DNA of 41,628 nt from Deltaproteobacteria bacterium (GCA_016930215.1 JAFGHH010000565.1:1-41628), one strand, 5' to 3'. Counted from the first letter of the stretch, positions 1 through 9,903 are shown. Notes: generated from the letters alone by a model not told the origin. Numbers and translations: made by a program.

Positions 1-306
1 ACGCTGCTCGCCTGTACCCCGTGGACCTTCGCCTGGGAGCCGGCCGACGCGACCGACGTATGGCTCGAGATGCGCCGGATGCTCCCCGACGACAGCGATT
101 TCGAGATCGACTGTCGCCCGTTGTCGCACTCGCCGCTGGTGCTGCCGGCCGAGTTGACCGCGTTGTGGCACCCCGACCTCGACGGCGCCTCGGTCCGGGT
201 CGGCGTCGGGCCGCAGGTCGTCTCGACCACCGACCCCCCGGTGACGCTCGGGATCTCCTACGCCGACGAGACGGCGCGTCGCGGAGTGTCCGTCGCCCGA
301 CCCTGA
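1..306 (+). CDS. 3' end of an unrecognised protein (partial)
   Basis: The first reading frame is open from the first base to a TGA at 304-306, giving about 101 C-terminal residues of a protein that begins outside the window. The visible part is acidic and Trp/Pro-containing, with no signal peptide, membrane segment or motif that I recognise. Codon third positions are strongly G/C, as in the neighbouring genes, which supports real coding. It converges on alr, leaving 228 nt between the two stops. Function unknown. Confidence 0.55.
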   Translation, partial: TLLACTPWTFAWEPADATDVWLEMRRMLPDDSDFEIDCRPLSHSPLVLPAELTALWHPDLDGASVRVGVGPQVVSTTDPPVTLGISYADETARRGVSVARP

Positions 307-534
307 CCGGCCTCGGAGCGCACCGACGCGCGGTCCCCTCCCGAAGGGGTCCTGTGCCTGGCGACTCCCGCCCTTCGGGAGGCGCATCGGGTCGAAGAGC
401 CGCGGCCCGATCGTCGTCGGCCGCGGCGGCGCCCTGCATCGACGCAGCGTCCGTCGGAGTCGTCGCGCCGGCTCGTGCTTTGGTCCGCAGGACGACGCCG
501 TCGGAACCCGCCGGAGCGAGGGCCGGCCTGAGGT

Positions 535-1722
535 TCAGCGCGGCAGGGTGGGCGCGCGCGGGTCGTGCACCGGCGCCGCGAGCCGCACCGGACGGCGCGG
601 GACGTGCGCCCCGATCCGCGTCGTCACCTCGTAGTTGATGCTCCCGACCCACGAGGCGAGCTGCTCCGCGGTGATCGCCGCCTCGCCGCTCCGCCCGAGC
701 AGGACCACCTCGTCCCGGACGTCCAGCCCCGGCACGTCGGTGACGTCGATCATCGCCATGTTCATGCAGACGCGGCCGCGGATCGGCGCCCGCTGCCCGC
801 GCACCAGCGCATAGGCCAGGTTCGACAGCCCGCGGTCGTACCCGTCGTAGTAGCCGACCGGCAGCACCGCCAGGCGGCTGGGCGACGTCGTCTGGTACGA
901 GCAGCCGTAGCCGACGAACGCGCCCTTGGGCACGTCCTTGAGCTGCGCGATGCGCGTCTTCCAGGTCAGCGCCGGGCGCAGCTCGATCCGCTTGCGCCCC
1001 GCCAGCACCGCCGCCACCAGCGTCTCGCTCGAGGGCCACATCCCGTAGGCCGCGATCCCCACCCGCGCCAGCCGCTGGTGCTCGTCGGACCACAGGATCA
1101 CCGCCGCCGAGTTCGAGAAGTGCGGCAGCGGTACCTCGATCCCCGACCGCGCCAGCGTCTCCAGGAACGCGTCGAACCGCCGTAGCTGCTCCCGCGCGAA
1201 GGTGTGGTCCGTCGTGTCCTCGATGTTCGCGTAGTGCGACGCGACCCCCTCGAGCTGCAGGTGGGGCGAGTCGTGGATCCGCCGCGCCAGCTCCAGCGCG
1301 TCGCGGTCCCGCAACCCCTGCCGCTCGTTGCCGGTCTCGAGCTTCAGGTGCAGCCGAGCGGTCCAGCCGCGCCGCGCGCAGATCGCCTCGGCCCGCTCCA
1401 CCACGTCGCCCCGATAGGCCACCAGCCGGCAGTCCAGCTCCAGGGCGCGCTCCACGTCCTCCGGCGGCACGAACCCCATCACGTAGATCGGGCAGCCCAG
1501 CTCCGCCTGGCGCAGCGCCTCCGCCTCGAACAGCGCGTTGACGCACAGCCAGTCCGCGCCCCCCTCGAGGAACGCCTGGGCCGCCAGCACCAGCCCGTGG
1601 CCGTAGGCGTCCGACTTGACCGTCGGCGCGAGCTTCGAGCCCGCGGGCAGCAGCGACCGCAGCACCCGCACGTTGTGCGCCAGCGCCTCGACGTCGACCT
1701 CGCACCAGCTCAGCTCCGTCAT
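535..1722 (-). CDS. alr: Alanine racemase
   Basis: PLP-dependent fold-type III racemase that interconverts L- and D-alanine for peptidoglycan. The PLP lysine is K36 in the motif VKSDAYGHG, a variant of the usual VKANAYGHG. The catalytic tyrosine is in GYGCSYQT in the C-terminal beta domain, and RVCMNMAMIDVTD is the conserved C-terminal block. The ATG at 1722 gives 395 residues, normal for the family; the frame is open 35 codons further upstream but that part has no family resemblance. It is divergent from the ATPase gene at 1856. The D-Ala-D-Ala ligase gene lies 24 kb away in the same window. The Ser-Asp after the PLP lysine could reflect a broader-specificity racemase, but ordinary Alr is the default call. 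Confidence 0.93.
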   Translation of the reverse strand: MTELSWCEVDVEALAHNVRVLRSLLPAGSKLAPTVKSDAYGHGLVLAAQAFLEGGADWLCVNALFEAEALRQAELGCPIYVMGFVPPEDVERALELDCRLVAYRGDVVERAEAICARRGWTARLHLKLETGNERQGLRDRDALELARRIHDSPHLQLEGVASHYANIEDTTDHTFAREQLRRFDAFLETLARSGIEVPLPHFSNSAAVILWSDEHQRLARVGIAAYGMWPSSETLVAAVLAGRKRIELRPALTWKTRIAQLKDVPKGAFVGYGCSYQTTSPSRLAVLPVGYYDGYDRGLSNLAYALVRGQRAPIRGRVCMNMAMIDVTDVPGLDVRDEVVLLGRSGEAAITAEQLASWVGSINYEVTTRIGAHVPRRPVRLAAPVHDPRAPTLPR

Positions 1723-1820
1723 CGGGCGCCGATGCTGTGCCCCGGGCGCCCCGCAGGTCAAGCGCAATTCCGGGCCGCGGGAATGTGGAATCCCTGTCGT
1801 GGCAGAGTTTGTAAGGCGAA

Positions 1821-1849
1821 TTGACAATCCCTGCCGGTGACGCTATCTT
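1821..1849 (+). promoter_or_regulatory. Sigma-70-type promoter of the AAA+/DUF4143 gene
   Basis: A perfect -35 box TTGACA (1821-1826) is followed after 17 nt by TATCTT (1844-1849, 4 of 6 to consensus). The predicted transcription start falls at about 1855-1857, on the GTG start codon at 1856, so the message would be leaderless or nearly so. No Shine-Dalgarno sequence fits between the -10 box and the GTG. The boxes stand out as AT-rich in GC-rich surroundings. Confidence 0.7.
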
Positions 1850-1855
1850 CGCGGT

Positions 1856-3034
1856 GTGATTGAACGTAACCTCTCAGATGAAATGATAAAAGTCGCAGGC
1901 TACTACCCGGTCGTCACGGTGGTCGGACCGCGCCAGTCGGGCAAGACTACGCTCTGCCGGGCGGTGTTTCCGCAACTGAGCTACGTGAACATGGAGCAGG
2001 CAGACGTCCGGGAGTTCGCGACCCGCGACCCTCGAGGCTTCCTCGCGGAGCACTCCGCCGGTGCGATCATCGACGAAGTCCAGCACGTTCCGGATCTGCT
2101 CGGCTATCTCCAGGCGGAGGTGGACGAGCGGCCCGAGCACGGCCGGTTCATTCTGACCGGATCGCAGCACCTGGGCCTCGCTCGCGGCGTTTCGCAGAGC
2201 CTCGCGGGCCGGACCGGAGTGCTGCAGCTGCTGCCGCCGAGTCTCGACGAGTTGCGCCGCTTCCCGCATCCGCCGGCGACGCTGCTCGAAACGCTGTGGG
2301 CTGGCGCGTATCCGCGGATCCACGACCGTGGCGTGCCCTCGGATCGGTGGCTGTCGGACTACGAGACGACCTACCTGCACCGGGACGTGCGGGATGTGCT
2401 GGCGGTGGCCGACCTGTCCGCGTTCTCCCGATTCGTGCGCCTGTGTGCCGGACGAACCGGCCAGGTCGTGAACCTGTCGGCGCTCGGGTCCGACGCGGGC
2501 GTTTCCCACAACACGGCTCGCGCATGGCTCTCGGTGCTCGAGACCACCTTCCTCGTCGTCGTGGTTCCGGCCTGGCATCGCAACCTGAAGAAGCAGCTGA
2601 CGCGGGCGCCGAAGCTCCACTTCCTCGACTCGGGGCTCGCCTGCCACCTGCTCGGGATCCGCTCGACGAATGACCTCGCCCATCATCCGCTGCGGGGAGC
2701 GATCTTCGAAAGCTGGGTCGCCTCCGAGGCGCTGAAGGCGCGGGTGCATCGCGGTCTGCCGCCGGCGATGCACCACTTCCGGGATCACAAGGGGCTGGAG
2801 GTGGACCTCGTGCTCGACCTCGGTGCCCGGGTCGGGCTCACGGAAGTCAAGGCGGGGGCGACGGTGTCCGGCGAACACCTCGCGCCGCTCCGGCGAGTCG
2901 GCGCGCTGGTGACGACGGCGGACCCCGCGACCGAGGTGATGCTTCGGCTCGTTCATGGTGGAGGCGAGACGTTCCGGCGCGAGGGTGTGCACGTCGTCCC
3001 GTGGTCCGCGGTCGATTCCGTGTCCTGGAACTGA
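1856..3034 (+). CDS. AAA+ ATPase with DUF4143 domain (COG1373 family)
   Basis: The N-terminal AAA_14 domain carries a Walker A motif, GPRQSGKTTL, and a Walker B motif, AIIDEVQHV. A sensor-like LTGSQ follows. The C-terminal DUF4143 domain ends with a PD-(D/E)XK-like pattern, EVDLVLDLG followed by TEVKAG. At 392 residues it is full length. The GTG at 1856 matches the usual family N-terminus (MIERxL). These genes are widespread, often solitary and strain-variable; their physiological role is not settled. It has its own promoter, and a second distant paralogue lies at 34497. Both seem to be independent single-gene cargo, which suggests horizontal movement (inference). Confidence 0.9.
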   Translation: MIERNLSDEMIKVAGYYPVVTVVGPRQSGKTTLCRAVFPQLSYVNMEQADVREFATRDPRGFLAEHSAGAIIDEVQHVPDLLGYLQAEVDERPEHGRFILTGSQHLGLARGVSQSLAGRTGVLQLLPPSLDELRRFPHPPATLLETLWAGAYPRIHDRGVPSDRWLSDYETTYLHRDVRDVLAVADLSAFSRFVRLCAGRTGQVVNLSALGSDAGVSHNTARAWLSVLETTFLVVVVPAWHRNLKKQLTRAPKLHFLDSGLACHLLGIRSTNDLAHHPLRGAIFESWVASEALKARVHRGLPPAMHHFRDHKGLEVDLVLDLGARVGLTEVKAGATVSGEHLAPLRRVGALVTTADPATEVMLRLVHGGGETFRREGVHVVPWSAVDSVSWN

Positions 3035-3225
3035 TCGACTACCTTCCCCCGACCTCTGCGACCTGCGGGCGCCCAGCTCCGCCTTCGAGCGCACGACTCC
3101 GCCGGCACGGCGACTCGAGCGGCGGCTCGCGTGGCTCGGCGGGCGTGCGCCGGTGCCGCCGTGTCGCGGTGCGGTGCGGGTCAAGCGCAAAGGAGCCGTC
3201 GCCGGGCCGGCCGCCCGGCCGCGTG

Positions 3226-5097
3226 CTACGCGCGTCCGGCGGCCGACAGGGCGCGGTCGAGCATGCGGGCGGCGCGGATCAGTGCCAGGTGCGTGAAGGC
3301 CTGCGGGAAGTTCCCCAGGTGCTGCCCGCGCGCGCCCAGTTCCTCGGGGTACAGGCCGAGGTGGTTGGCGTAGCCGAGCATCTTCTCGAACAGGAACCGC
3401 GAGCGATCGACCTGCCCGGCCTTGGCCAGGCAGTCGGCATACCAGAACGAGCACATGCAGAACGTCCCCTCGGCCCCCGACAGCCCGTCCGGCGCCGCCT
3501 CGCCGCAACGGTAGCGGTAGACCAGCGCGTCGTCGACCAGCTCCTCCTCCACCGCGCGCATCGTCGACAGCCAACGCGGGTCGGTCGGCGCGACGAAGTT
3601 CATCAGCGGCAGCAGCAGCACCGCGGCGTCCATCCGGTCCGAGCCGCGGTGCTGCACCAGCGCCCGGCGCCTTGCGTCCCAGAAGTTCTCGAACACGTCC
3701 TCGTAGATCCGGTCCCGCTCGGCGTACCATCGCTCCAGCGGCGCGGGCAGCGAGCGGCGCTGGGCGAGGCGCAGGGCGCGGTCGAGCGCGACCCAGCACA
3801 TCACGCGGGAGAGCAGGAACTCCTGCCGCCCGCCGCGCACTTCCCAGATCCCCTCGTCGGGCTGCCGCCAGTGGCCGCAGACCCATTCGACGAGCCGCCG
3901 GATGTTCCGCCACAGGTCGTGCGAAATCGGCTGCCCGTACAGGTCGTAGTGGTGGATCGCGTCCAGCAGCTCGCCGTAGATGTCGAGCTGCAGCTGGCCG
4001 GCGGCGCCGTTGCCCACGCGCACCGGCGCGGAACCGGCGTAGCCCGCCAGGTGCGGCAGCTCCGACTCGGGCAGCCCGTGCCGCCCATCGATCCCGTACA
4101 TGATCTGCAGCGACCCGTCCGGGTTCAGCTCGTCGCACCGCGCCTCGAGCCAGCGCATGAACCGCCCCGCCTCCTCGACGTAGCCGATGCGCATCAGCGA
4201 GGAGAGGGTGAACGACGCGTCGCGAATCCAGGTGTACCGGTAGTCCCAGTTCCGCTCGCCCCCGAGCCGCTCGGGCAAGCCGAGGGTCGGCGCCGCGACC
4301 AGCGAGCCGAACTCGTCGGAGATCAGCAGCTTGAGCGTCAATGCCGAGCGGTAGACCGTTTCGCGCCAGCGGCCCCGGTAGGTCCCGTGCGCCACCCAGC
4401 GCCGCCAGTACGCGACCGTCCGCTCGAACGCCTCGTCGACGAATCCCGGCGCGCCCGAGCGGCTCGGCATGCCGGCGTCCTCCAGCACGAACGACGCCGT
4501 CTCGCCGGCCCGCAGCACGAACTCCGAGACCGCGAAGCCGTCGACGATCCGCGTCGGCCGTCCGGTGCGCAGCCGCAGCGCCGTGCCGTCGGGGCCGGTC
4601 GAGCGGAAGACGATCTCGTCGCCTCGCTGTTCGACCGTGTGCTCCGCCCGCGCGTAGTCGAAGCGCGGCTTGCACACCATGCGGAAGCGCACCTCCCCGC
4701 GCACCGCCATCGCCCGCCGCACCAGGTTGTGCTCGGCCGGCGCACCCGGTTCGACCGGCATGAAGTCCGTGACCTCGGCCACTCCCTCCTCCGAGAGGAA
4801 GCGCGTGAACAGCACGTTGGTGTCCGGCAGGTAGATCTGGCGCGAACCGGCGTCGTCGAGGATCGGCGCGAGCTGGAACCGGCCCCCGCGCTCGTCGTCG
4901 AGCAGCGAGGCGAAGACCGTCGGCGAGTCGAAGCGCGGCCAGCAGAGGAAATCGATCGCCCCGTCCATGCCGACCAGCGCCACGCTGTGCAGGTCGCCGA
5001 TCACCCCGTGGTTCTCGATCGGGTACGCGGCGGCGCCCCGGGCGCAGGCGGTCCGGGGCCAGCGCGAGACGCGGAGCGATTCCGGCGGGACGCTCAT
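3226..5097 (-). CDS. Glycoside hydrolase family 15 (glucoamylase/trehalase-like)
   Basis: 623-residue cytosolic GH15 protein without a signal peptide. The N-terminal beta domain starts with PIENHGVIGDLHSVALVG, the signature of bacterial GH15 glucoamylase-like and trehalase-like proteins. The (alpha/alpha)6 barrel follows, with ERNWDYRYTWIRDASF and PVRVGN, and near the C-terminus ARGQHLGNFPQAFTHLALI preceded by the GLYPEE glutamate (catalytic base region). Likely substrates are alpha-1,4-glucans or trehalose; sequence alone does not decide. Its ATG overlaps the stop of the S46 peptidase gene by 4 nt (ATGA), so the two are probably co-translated although no functional link is obvious. Confidence 0.9.
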   Translation of the reverse strand: MSVPPESLRVSRWPRTACARGAAAYPIENHGVIGDLHSVALVGMDGAIDFLCWPRFDSPTVFASLLDDERGGRFQLAPILDDAGSRQIYLPDTNVLFTRFLSEEGVAEVTDFMPVEPGAPAEHNLVRRAMAVRGEVRFRMVCKPRFDYARAEHTVEQRGDEIVFRSTGPDGTALRLRTGRPTRIVDGFAVSEFVLRAGETASFVLEDAGMPSRSGAPGFVDEAFERTVAYWRRWVAHGTYRGRWRETVYRSALTLKLLISDEFGSLVAAPTLGLPERLGGERNWDYRYTWIRDASFTLSSLMRIGYVEEAGRFMRWLEARCDELNPDGSLQIMYGIDGRHGLPESELPHLAGYAGSAPVRVGNGAAGQLQLDIYGELLDAIHHYDLYGQPISHDLWRNIRRLVEWVCGHWRQPDEGIWEVRGGRQEFLLSRVMCWVALDRALRLAQRRSLPAPLERWYAERDRIYEDVFENFWDARRRALVQHRGSDRMDAAVLLLPLMNFVAPTDPRWLSTMRAVEEELVDDALVYRYRCGEAAPDGLSGAEGTFCMCSFWYADCLAKAGQVDRSRFLFEKMLGYANHLGLYPEELGARGQHLGNFPQAFTHLALIRAARMLDRALSAAGRA

Positions 5098-7403
5098 GGC
5101 CCGGGCGCCTCCGGCGGCCGCTCTCCCCCGACTCCCAGCTCCTCCAGCAGCGCGGCGCCGTCGGCGACCCGGTCGAGGTACCACAGCGCGTAGCGCATGT
5201 CGCACAGGATGCTGCGCGACGTCGCCGGGTTGTACAGGTAGTCCCCGGACAGGTCCTCCCACACCCCGTCGAACAGCAGCCCGATCAGCTCGCCGCGCGC
5301 GTTGAGCGCCGGGGAGCCCGAGTTGCCGCCCGTGGTGTCGACGTCGGAGAGGAAGTTCACCGCCACCGTCCCCAGCGCGGGGTCGACCCAGCGGCCGAAG
5401 TCCCCGCGCCGCACCGCCTCGAGCACCGCCGGCGGCGAGGCGAACGGCTCCTCGCCCGTCTCCTTCTGCAGGAGCCCGGCCACCGTCGTGAACGGCACGT
5501 AAGCCGTCCCGTCCCCGGGCACGTACGCCCGCACGCTCCCCACCGTCAGCCGCAGCGTCCCGTTCGCGTCCGGGTACTGCGGCCGGCCACGGAACTCCCC
5601 GAGCGCCGCGACCAGCGGCGCGCGCAGCTCGGCCAGCGCCAGGTCGAACCGCTTGGCCCGCTCGAGCCGCGCGTCGAGTTCCCCGGCCAGCGCCAGCGCC
5701 AGCTTGATCAGCTCGTCCGCCGAGCCCTGCAGCTCCTCCAGCGGCTTGCCGAGCAGCCCCAGCCGGGCCTGCGTATCGCCCAGCGTCGTCCCGGCGTACA
5801 GCCGCGTGACGAACGCCTCCACCGCGGCGTCGGAGCGGTCCGCGCCCAGCGCCTCCTCGAGCGGCGCGATCCGCTGGCCCTCGGGGAGCGTCAGCGCCCG
5901 GCGCACGAACGCCGCGAACACCCGCCGGTCGCCCTCGACGTCGAGGCTCTTCTCGGCCGCCTCCATCTGGCGCCGGATCGGCTCCTCGTCGCGGTCCTGG
6001 TACCCCGGCTCGCGCTCCAGGTCGGGCTTCGGCCGCTCCTGCGCCCACTTGACGATCGTGTGGGCGAAGCCGAGCAGCTGGCTGCCGCGGACCAGGTAGC
6101 GCAGCAGGTAGTCGTGGTCGCGCAGCGCGCACCTCTCGGCCAGCACCGCGGCGATCCCGTCGAGGCCCGCCAGGCGGCCGGCGCGCGCGGGGTCCGCGGC
6201 CGCCCAGTCCCGGAACCGCGCCTCCTCCTCGAGCCGCGTCTCGAGCAGCCCGCTGCGGCGCAGCGCGGCGATCATCCCGGTGGCGTGCGAGTGCGCGTTG
6301 TGGATCCCCTTGAGCGTCGGCGCGTTGAGCAGCCGCGCCTCCTCGGAGCGCGCGCTCGCCGCCTCGAGCTCGGCAATCCACAGGCCGAACAGCTCGAGCC
6401 GCAGCGGGAACAGCCACTCCTGCGCCTCCTCCACCTCCGCCGCCGTCTGGTAGCGCTCGGTGGCCCAGGGGTAGCCCAGGACCAGCACCGGGTCGCCCGG
6501 GCCCACGCCGTCGGTGGCCACCGGCAGCCAGTGGGCCGGCCGGTACGGGACGTTCTCCGGGGCGAACGCGGCCGGGTTCCCGTCCGTGCCGACGTAGGCC
6601 CGCAGGAACGACCAGTCTCCCGTGTGCCGCGGCCAGTGCCAGTTGTCGACCTCTCCGCCATACTCGCCGACCCCCAGCGGCGGGTTGGCCACGAGCCGCA
6701 CGTCGGTCAGCTCCAGCGTCTCGAACAGCACGAACCGGCGCACCCCCGTCGGCGTTCCCTCCGGCAGCGGCCCGTAGGGCACGCCGTCGTTGAACCGCGC
6801 GACCCGGCAGCGCCGTCCGGCCGGCTCCTCGCACGCCGCCACCAGCGCCGCCTCGCGCTGCTCGATCGCCCGCACGCGCTCCAGCGGGTCCTCCGGCAGC
6901 TCCGCCGAGACCTCCGCCGTCACGTCGCGGAAGCCCAGCAGCACCTTGATCGTCGTCCCTTGACCGTCGAGCTCGTCCGCGCGCTGCTCCGCCACGAACC
7001 CATCGTCGACCAGGTTCCGCTCGGGGGTCGAGTTGCGGGAGACGATGTCGAAGGCGCAGTGGTGGTTGGTCGCCAGGAGTCCGTCGGGCGAGACGAACGA
7101 GGCGGTGCAGCCGTCGAGGTCGACGACGGCCTGGGCCGGCCCGCCGCCGTCGGCCCACAGCCGCGCCAGCGGCAGCTCGCGCCCCGCCTCGGCCTGGACG
7201 GTCTCGACCACGTCGAGCCGCCCCACGGGCCACATCCCCTCGCCGTTGCCGCGGAGGCCGCCGGCCACCTGGACCAGCCCGAAGTCGGCCGCCGGCAGCG
7301 TCGCCGGCACGGTGGGGCAGGGCGTCTGCGGACAGCCCGCCAGCAGGGCCAGCGCGAGCGGCGCCGCGGCGCAGGTGAGCCGGAATCGTCGGGTTCGAGA
7401 CAT
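5094..7403 (-). CDS. S46-family dipeptidyl-peptidase-like lipoprotein
   Basis: 769 residues. An N-terminal lipoprotein signal with lipobox LLAGC (Cys24) predicts envelope anchoring. The S46 chymotrypsin-fold triad regions are visible: His in LATNHHC near residue 114, Asp in the VDNWHWPRHTGDW region, and the nucleophile in TGGNSGSPALN near the C-terminus. This matches the DPP7/DPP11 family, which releases dipeptides from the N-terminus of oligopeptides in the periplasm. The start is supported by AAGGAGG about 6 nt upstream of the ATG. The 3' end overlaps the GH15 gene by 4 nt. The 5' end is divergent from the spermidine-synthase-like gene across 121 nt, which should hold both promoters; I could not fix either one. 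Confidence 0.92.
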   Translation of the reverse strand: MSRTRRFRLTCAAAPLALALLAGCPQTPCPTVPATLPAADFGLVQVAGGLRGNGEGMWPVGRLDVVETVQAEAGRELPLARLWADGGGPAQAVVDLDGCTASFVSPDGLLATNHHCAFDIVSRNSTPERNLVDDGFVAEQRADELDGQGTTIKVLLGFRDVTAEVSAELPEDPLERVRAIEQREAALVAACEEPAGRRCRVARFNDGVPYGPLPEGTPTGVRRFVLFETLELTDVRLVANPPLGVGEYGGEVDNWHWPRHTGDWSFLRAYVGTDGNPAAFAPENVPYRPAHWLPVATDGVGPGDPVLVLGYPWATERYQTAAEVEEAQEWLFPLRLELFGLWIAELEAASARSEEARLLNAPTLKGIHNAHSHATGMIAALRRSGLLETRLEEEARFRDWAAADPARAGRLAGLDGIAAVLAERCALRDHDYLLRYLVRGSQLLGFAHTIVKWAQERPKPDLEREPGYQDRDEEPIRRQMEAAEKSLDVEGDRRVFAAFVRRALTLPEGQRIAPLEEALGADRSDAAVEAFVTRLYAGTTLGDTQARLGLLGKPLEELQGSADELIKLALALAGELDARLERAKRFDLALAELRAPLVAALGEFRGRPQYPDANGTLRLTVGSVRAYVPGDGTAYVPFTTVAGLLQKETGEEPFASPPAVLEAVRRGDFGRWVDPALGTVAVNFLSDVDTTGGNSGSPALNARGELIGLLFDGVWEDLSGDYLYNPATSRSILCDMRYALWYLDRVADGAALLEELGVGGERPPEAPGP

Positions 7404-7524
7404 CGCGTCCTCCTTCCGTGCGGCATCTTCACCGGACGGCGAGCGGACCGCAACCCGGAATCGCCGCGGTGCGGCGCGCCCGAGGTTTGCAGCGTGCGCG
7501 TCGTCGTGCTAACCGTCGCGACCG

Positions 7525-9903
7525 ATGCGCAGGTTGTTCGCGGGCGTCGCCCTCGTCACGTGCTCCACGCTGCTGCTGGAAGTCCTGCTCACCCGGATCT
7601 TCTCCTACACGCTGTACTACCACTTCGCGTTCCTGGTGATCTCGCTGGCGTTGTTCGGGCTGGGCGTCTCCGGGGTGGTGCTGTACGTGCGGTCGGAGCG
7701 CTATCCGCGGGAGCGGCTGGAGGAGCTGCTGGCGCGGCACGCGACGCGGTTCGCGTTGTGGACCCTGGTCGCGCTGGTCTACGTGCTGTACCACGGCGTG
7801 ACCGGGAAGTTCGACCTGTTCCACAAGCCGCAGTTCACGTCGCAGACGTTCTTCGAGCTGGCGATGCTGTACGGCGTGACGGCGGTGCCGATGTACTACG
7901 CGGGAATGGTCGTCTCGCTGGCGATCACCCACCTGCGGGAGCGGATCGGCGAGTTGTACTTCTTCGACCTCGCGGGGGCCGCGCTGGGCTGCATCGCCGC
8001 CGGCCCGCTGCTCGGACTGCTCGGCGCCGAAAACGCCGTGCTGCTCGTCGCCGCCCTCGGCGGCGCCGCCGCCGTCGTGTTCCAGCCGCGCCCCGGCGGG
8101 AAGCGCCCCGTGCGCGCCGGCCTGCTGACCGCCGGCCTGCTGGTGCTGATCGCGCTCAATCTCCTGCGCCCGACCCTGCGCGTCGGCTCCTTCAAGGAGG
8201 TCGACGAGTCGTTCGTGACCTTCGCCCGCTGGAACTCGTTCAGCCGCGTCGTCGTCGAGGAGCGCCCGGGCAAGCGCCCGGCGATGTACATCGACGCGAT
8301 GGCGAAGACCGAGCTGCACCACGCGCGGGAGATCGAGGAGCCCGTCGCGGCCGACGACTACCAGGGCGCCGCGGACCTGGTGTACGCGGTTCGCGGCGGC
8401 GGCGAGGCGCTGATCATCGGCCCCGGCGGCGGCACCGACGTCGTTTCCGCGCTCCGTGCGCAGAACCGGGTCACCGGCGTCGAGATCAACCCGATCATCG
8501 CCGGCGAGGTCATGCAGGAGCGCTTCGTCGAGGCCTCCGGCGGCCTGTACCTGCGGCCCGACGTCGACGTGGTCGTGGCCGAGGGGCGCAGCTTCGTCCA
8601 CCGCGACACGCGGCAGTACGACGTCATCCAGGCCACGATGGTCGACACCTGGGCCGCCACCGCCAGCGGCGCCTTCGCCCTCACCGAGAACTACCTGTAC
8701 ACGGTCGAGGCGTTCGAGGACTACCTGCGGCGGCTGAAGCCCGACGGCATCGTCAGCTTCACCCGCTGGTGCATCCCGCCCGACATGGAGTGCGTGCGGG
8801 TCGTCACCCTGGCCCGCGAGGCGCTGCGGCGGGCCGGCGTCCCCGATGCCGGCCGGCACGTCTTCGCCGCCTGGAAGAACACCGTCGGGACCGTCCTCGT
8901 CCGCCGCACGCCGTTCCCGCCGGTCGAGGTCGAGGAGCTGCTGCGGGCCGCCGACGAGCGCGGCCTGCGGCCGATGTACTTCCCCGACCAGCCGCGCCAC
9001 GACACGATCGCCCGGCTGATCCGCGACCCCGACCCGCAGCCGGTGATCGATGCCTTCCCCTCCGACATCTCCCCGGTCTACGACGACCGGCCGTTCTTCT
9101 TCTACGGCGTCCGCCCCCGCGAGCTCGTGGCCTCGGCGCTCGACTTCGACTGGCTGATGATCAACAGCTTCTCCGTCGCCGTGCTGCTCGCGCTGTTCGC
9201 GATCGTCGGCCTGCTGGTGCTGGCGTTCATCGTCGTCCCGCTGGTCGTCCACCGGCGGGACGTGCTGCGTGAGCGACCGCTGTCGAAGCTGCGCGACCTG
9301 TCGTTCTTCGTCTGCCTGGGCGTCGGCTTCATCGTCGTCGAGATCGCGCTGCTCCAGCGGTTCGGCCTGTTCCTCGGCCACCCGAGCTACTCGCTGGTCG
9401 TCGTGCTCTGCTCGCTGCTGCTCGCCTCCGGCATCGGCAGCATGCTCTCCGAGCGGATCCCGCGGCGCTTCCGCCTCACCGGCCTGCTCGCCGCCGCCGC
9501 GACCGTCACCGCGCTCGTCGTGGCCTACGCCTTCTTCCTGCCCTGGGCCTTCGAACGCTGGATCGGCCTGGGGCTCGGCGCCCGCATCGCGCTCGCCGCG
9601 ACGTTCGTCGCCCTGCCGGGCTTCGCGATGGGCGTGCTGCTGCCGTCGGGCGTGCGGCTGGTCGGGGGCCGGCATCCCGAGCTGATCCCCTGGGGCTGGG
9701 GCCTCAACGGCGCCGCCTCCGTCTTCGGCTCCGTCGGAGCGATGCTCGTCGCCATGAACCTCGGCTCGCGGGCCACGCTGTTCGTCGGCGCCGCCTGCTA
9801 CGCCCTCGCCCTGCTCGCCGCCCTGCGCCGCCCTGCGCCCTTGACGCCGCCCGCGCCGGACGCCAATCTTACGTCCAAGAGGAAGGGAGACCCGTCGACA
9901 TGA
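7525..9903 (+). CDS. Multi-pass membrane protein with spermidine synthase-like methyltransferase fold
   Basis: 792 residues. About six hydrophobic segments at the N-terminus lead into a soluble SAM-type Rossmann domain with ALIIGPGGGTDVVSAL (motif I), an acidic GVEINP strand and an aspartate-rich VQATMVDTWAAT block. A second hydrophobic set follows at the C-terminus. The layout is that of uncharacterised fused SpeE-like membrane proteins common in environmental bacteria. The domain resembles polyamine aminopropyltransferases, but the substrate is unknown and should not be assumed to be putrescine. No strong Shine-Dalgarno precedes the ATG. The stop overlaps the next ATG by 4 nt (ATGA). Confidence 0.85.
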   Translation: MRRLFAGVALVTCSTLLLEVLLTRIFSYTLYYHFAFLVISLALFGLGVSGVVLYVRSERYPRERLEELLARHATRFALWTLVALVYVLYHGVTGKFDLFHKPQFTSQTFFELAMLYGVTAVPMYYAGMVVSLAITHLRERIGELYFFDLAGAALGCIAAGPLLGLLGAENAVLLVAALGGAAAVVFQPRPGGKRPVRAGLLTAGLLVLIALNLLRPTLRVGSFKEVDESFVTFARWNSFSRVVVEERPGKRPAMYIDAMAKTELHHAREIEEPVAADDYQGAADLVYAVRGGGEALIIGPGGGTDVVSALRAQNRVTGVEINPIIAGEVMQERFVEASGGLYLRPDVDVVVAEGRSFVHRDTRQYDVIQATMVDTWAATASGAFALTENYLYTVEAFEDYLRRLKPDGIVSFTRWCIPPDMECVRVVTLAREALRRAGVPDAGRHVFAAWKNTVGTVLVRRTPFPPVEVEELLRAADERGLRPMYFPDQPRHDTIARLIRDPDPQPVIDAFPSDISPVYDDRPFFFYGVRPRELVASALDFDWLMINSFSVAVLLALFAIVGLLVLAFIVVPLVVHRRDVLRERPLSKLRDLSFFVCLGVGFIVVEIALLQRFGLFLGHPSYSLVVVLCSLLLASGIGSMLSERIPRRFRLTGLLAAAATVTALVVAYAFFLPWAFERWIGLGLGARIALAATFVALPGFAMGVLLPSGVRLVGGRHPELIPWGWGLNGAASVFGSVGAMLVAMNLGSRATLFVGAACYALALLAALRRPAPLTPPAPDANLTSKRKGDPST

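Noticed and set aside
6060-9272. Very long plus-strand open frame opposite the S46 peptidase and into the SpeE-like gene
   Set aside because: Low-complexity Arg/Pro/Ala-rich translation without homology; typical antisense shadow in high-GC DNA. The same applies to long frames at 1874-4675, 3001-5193, 28181-30703 and 36420-38708.
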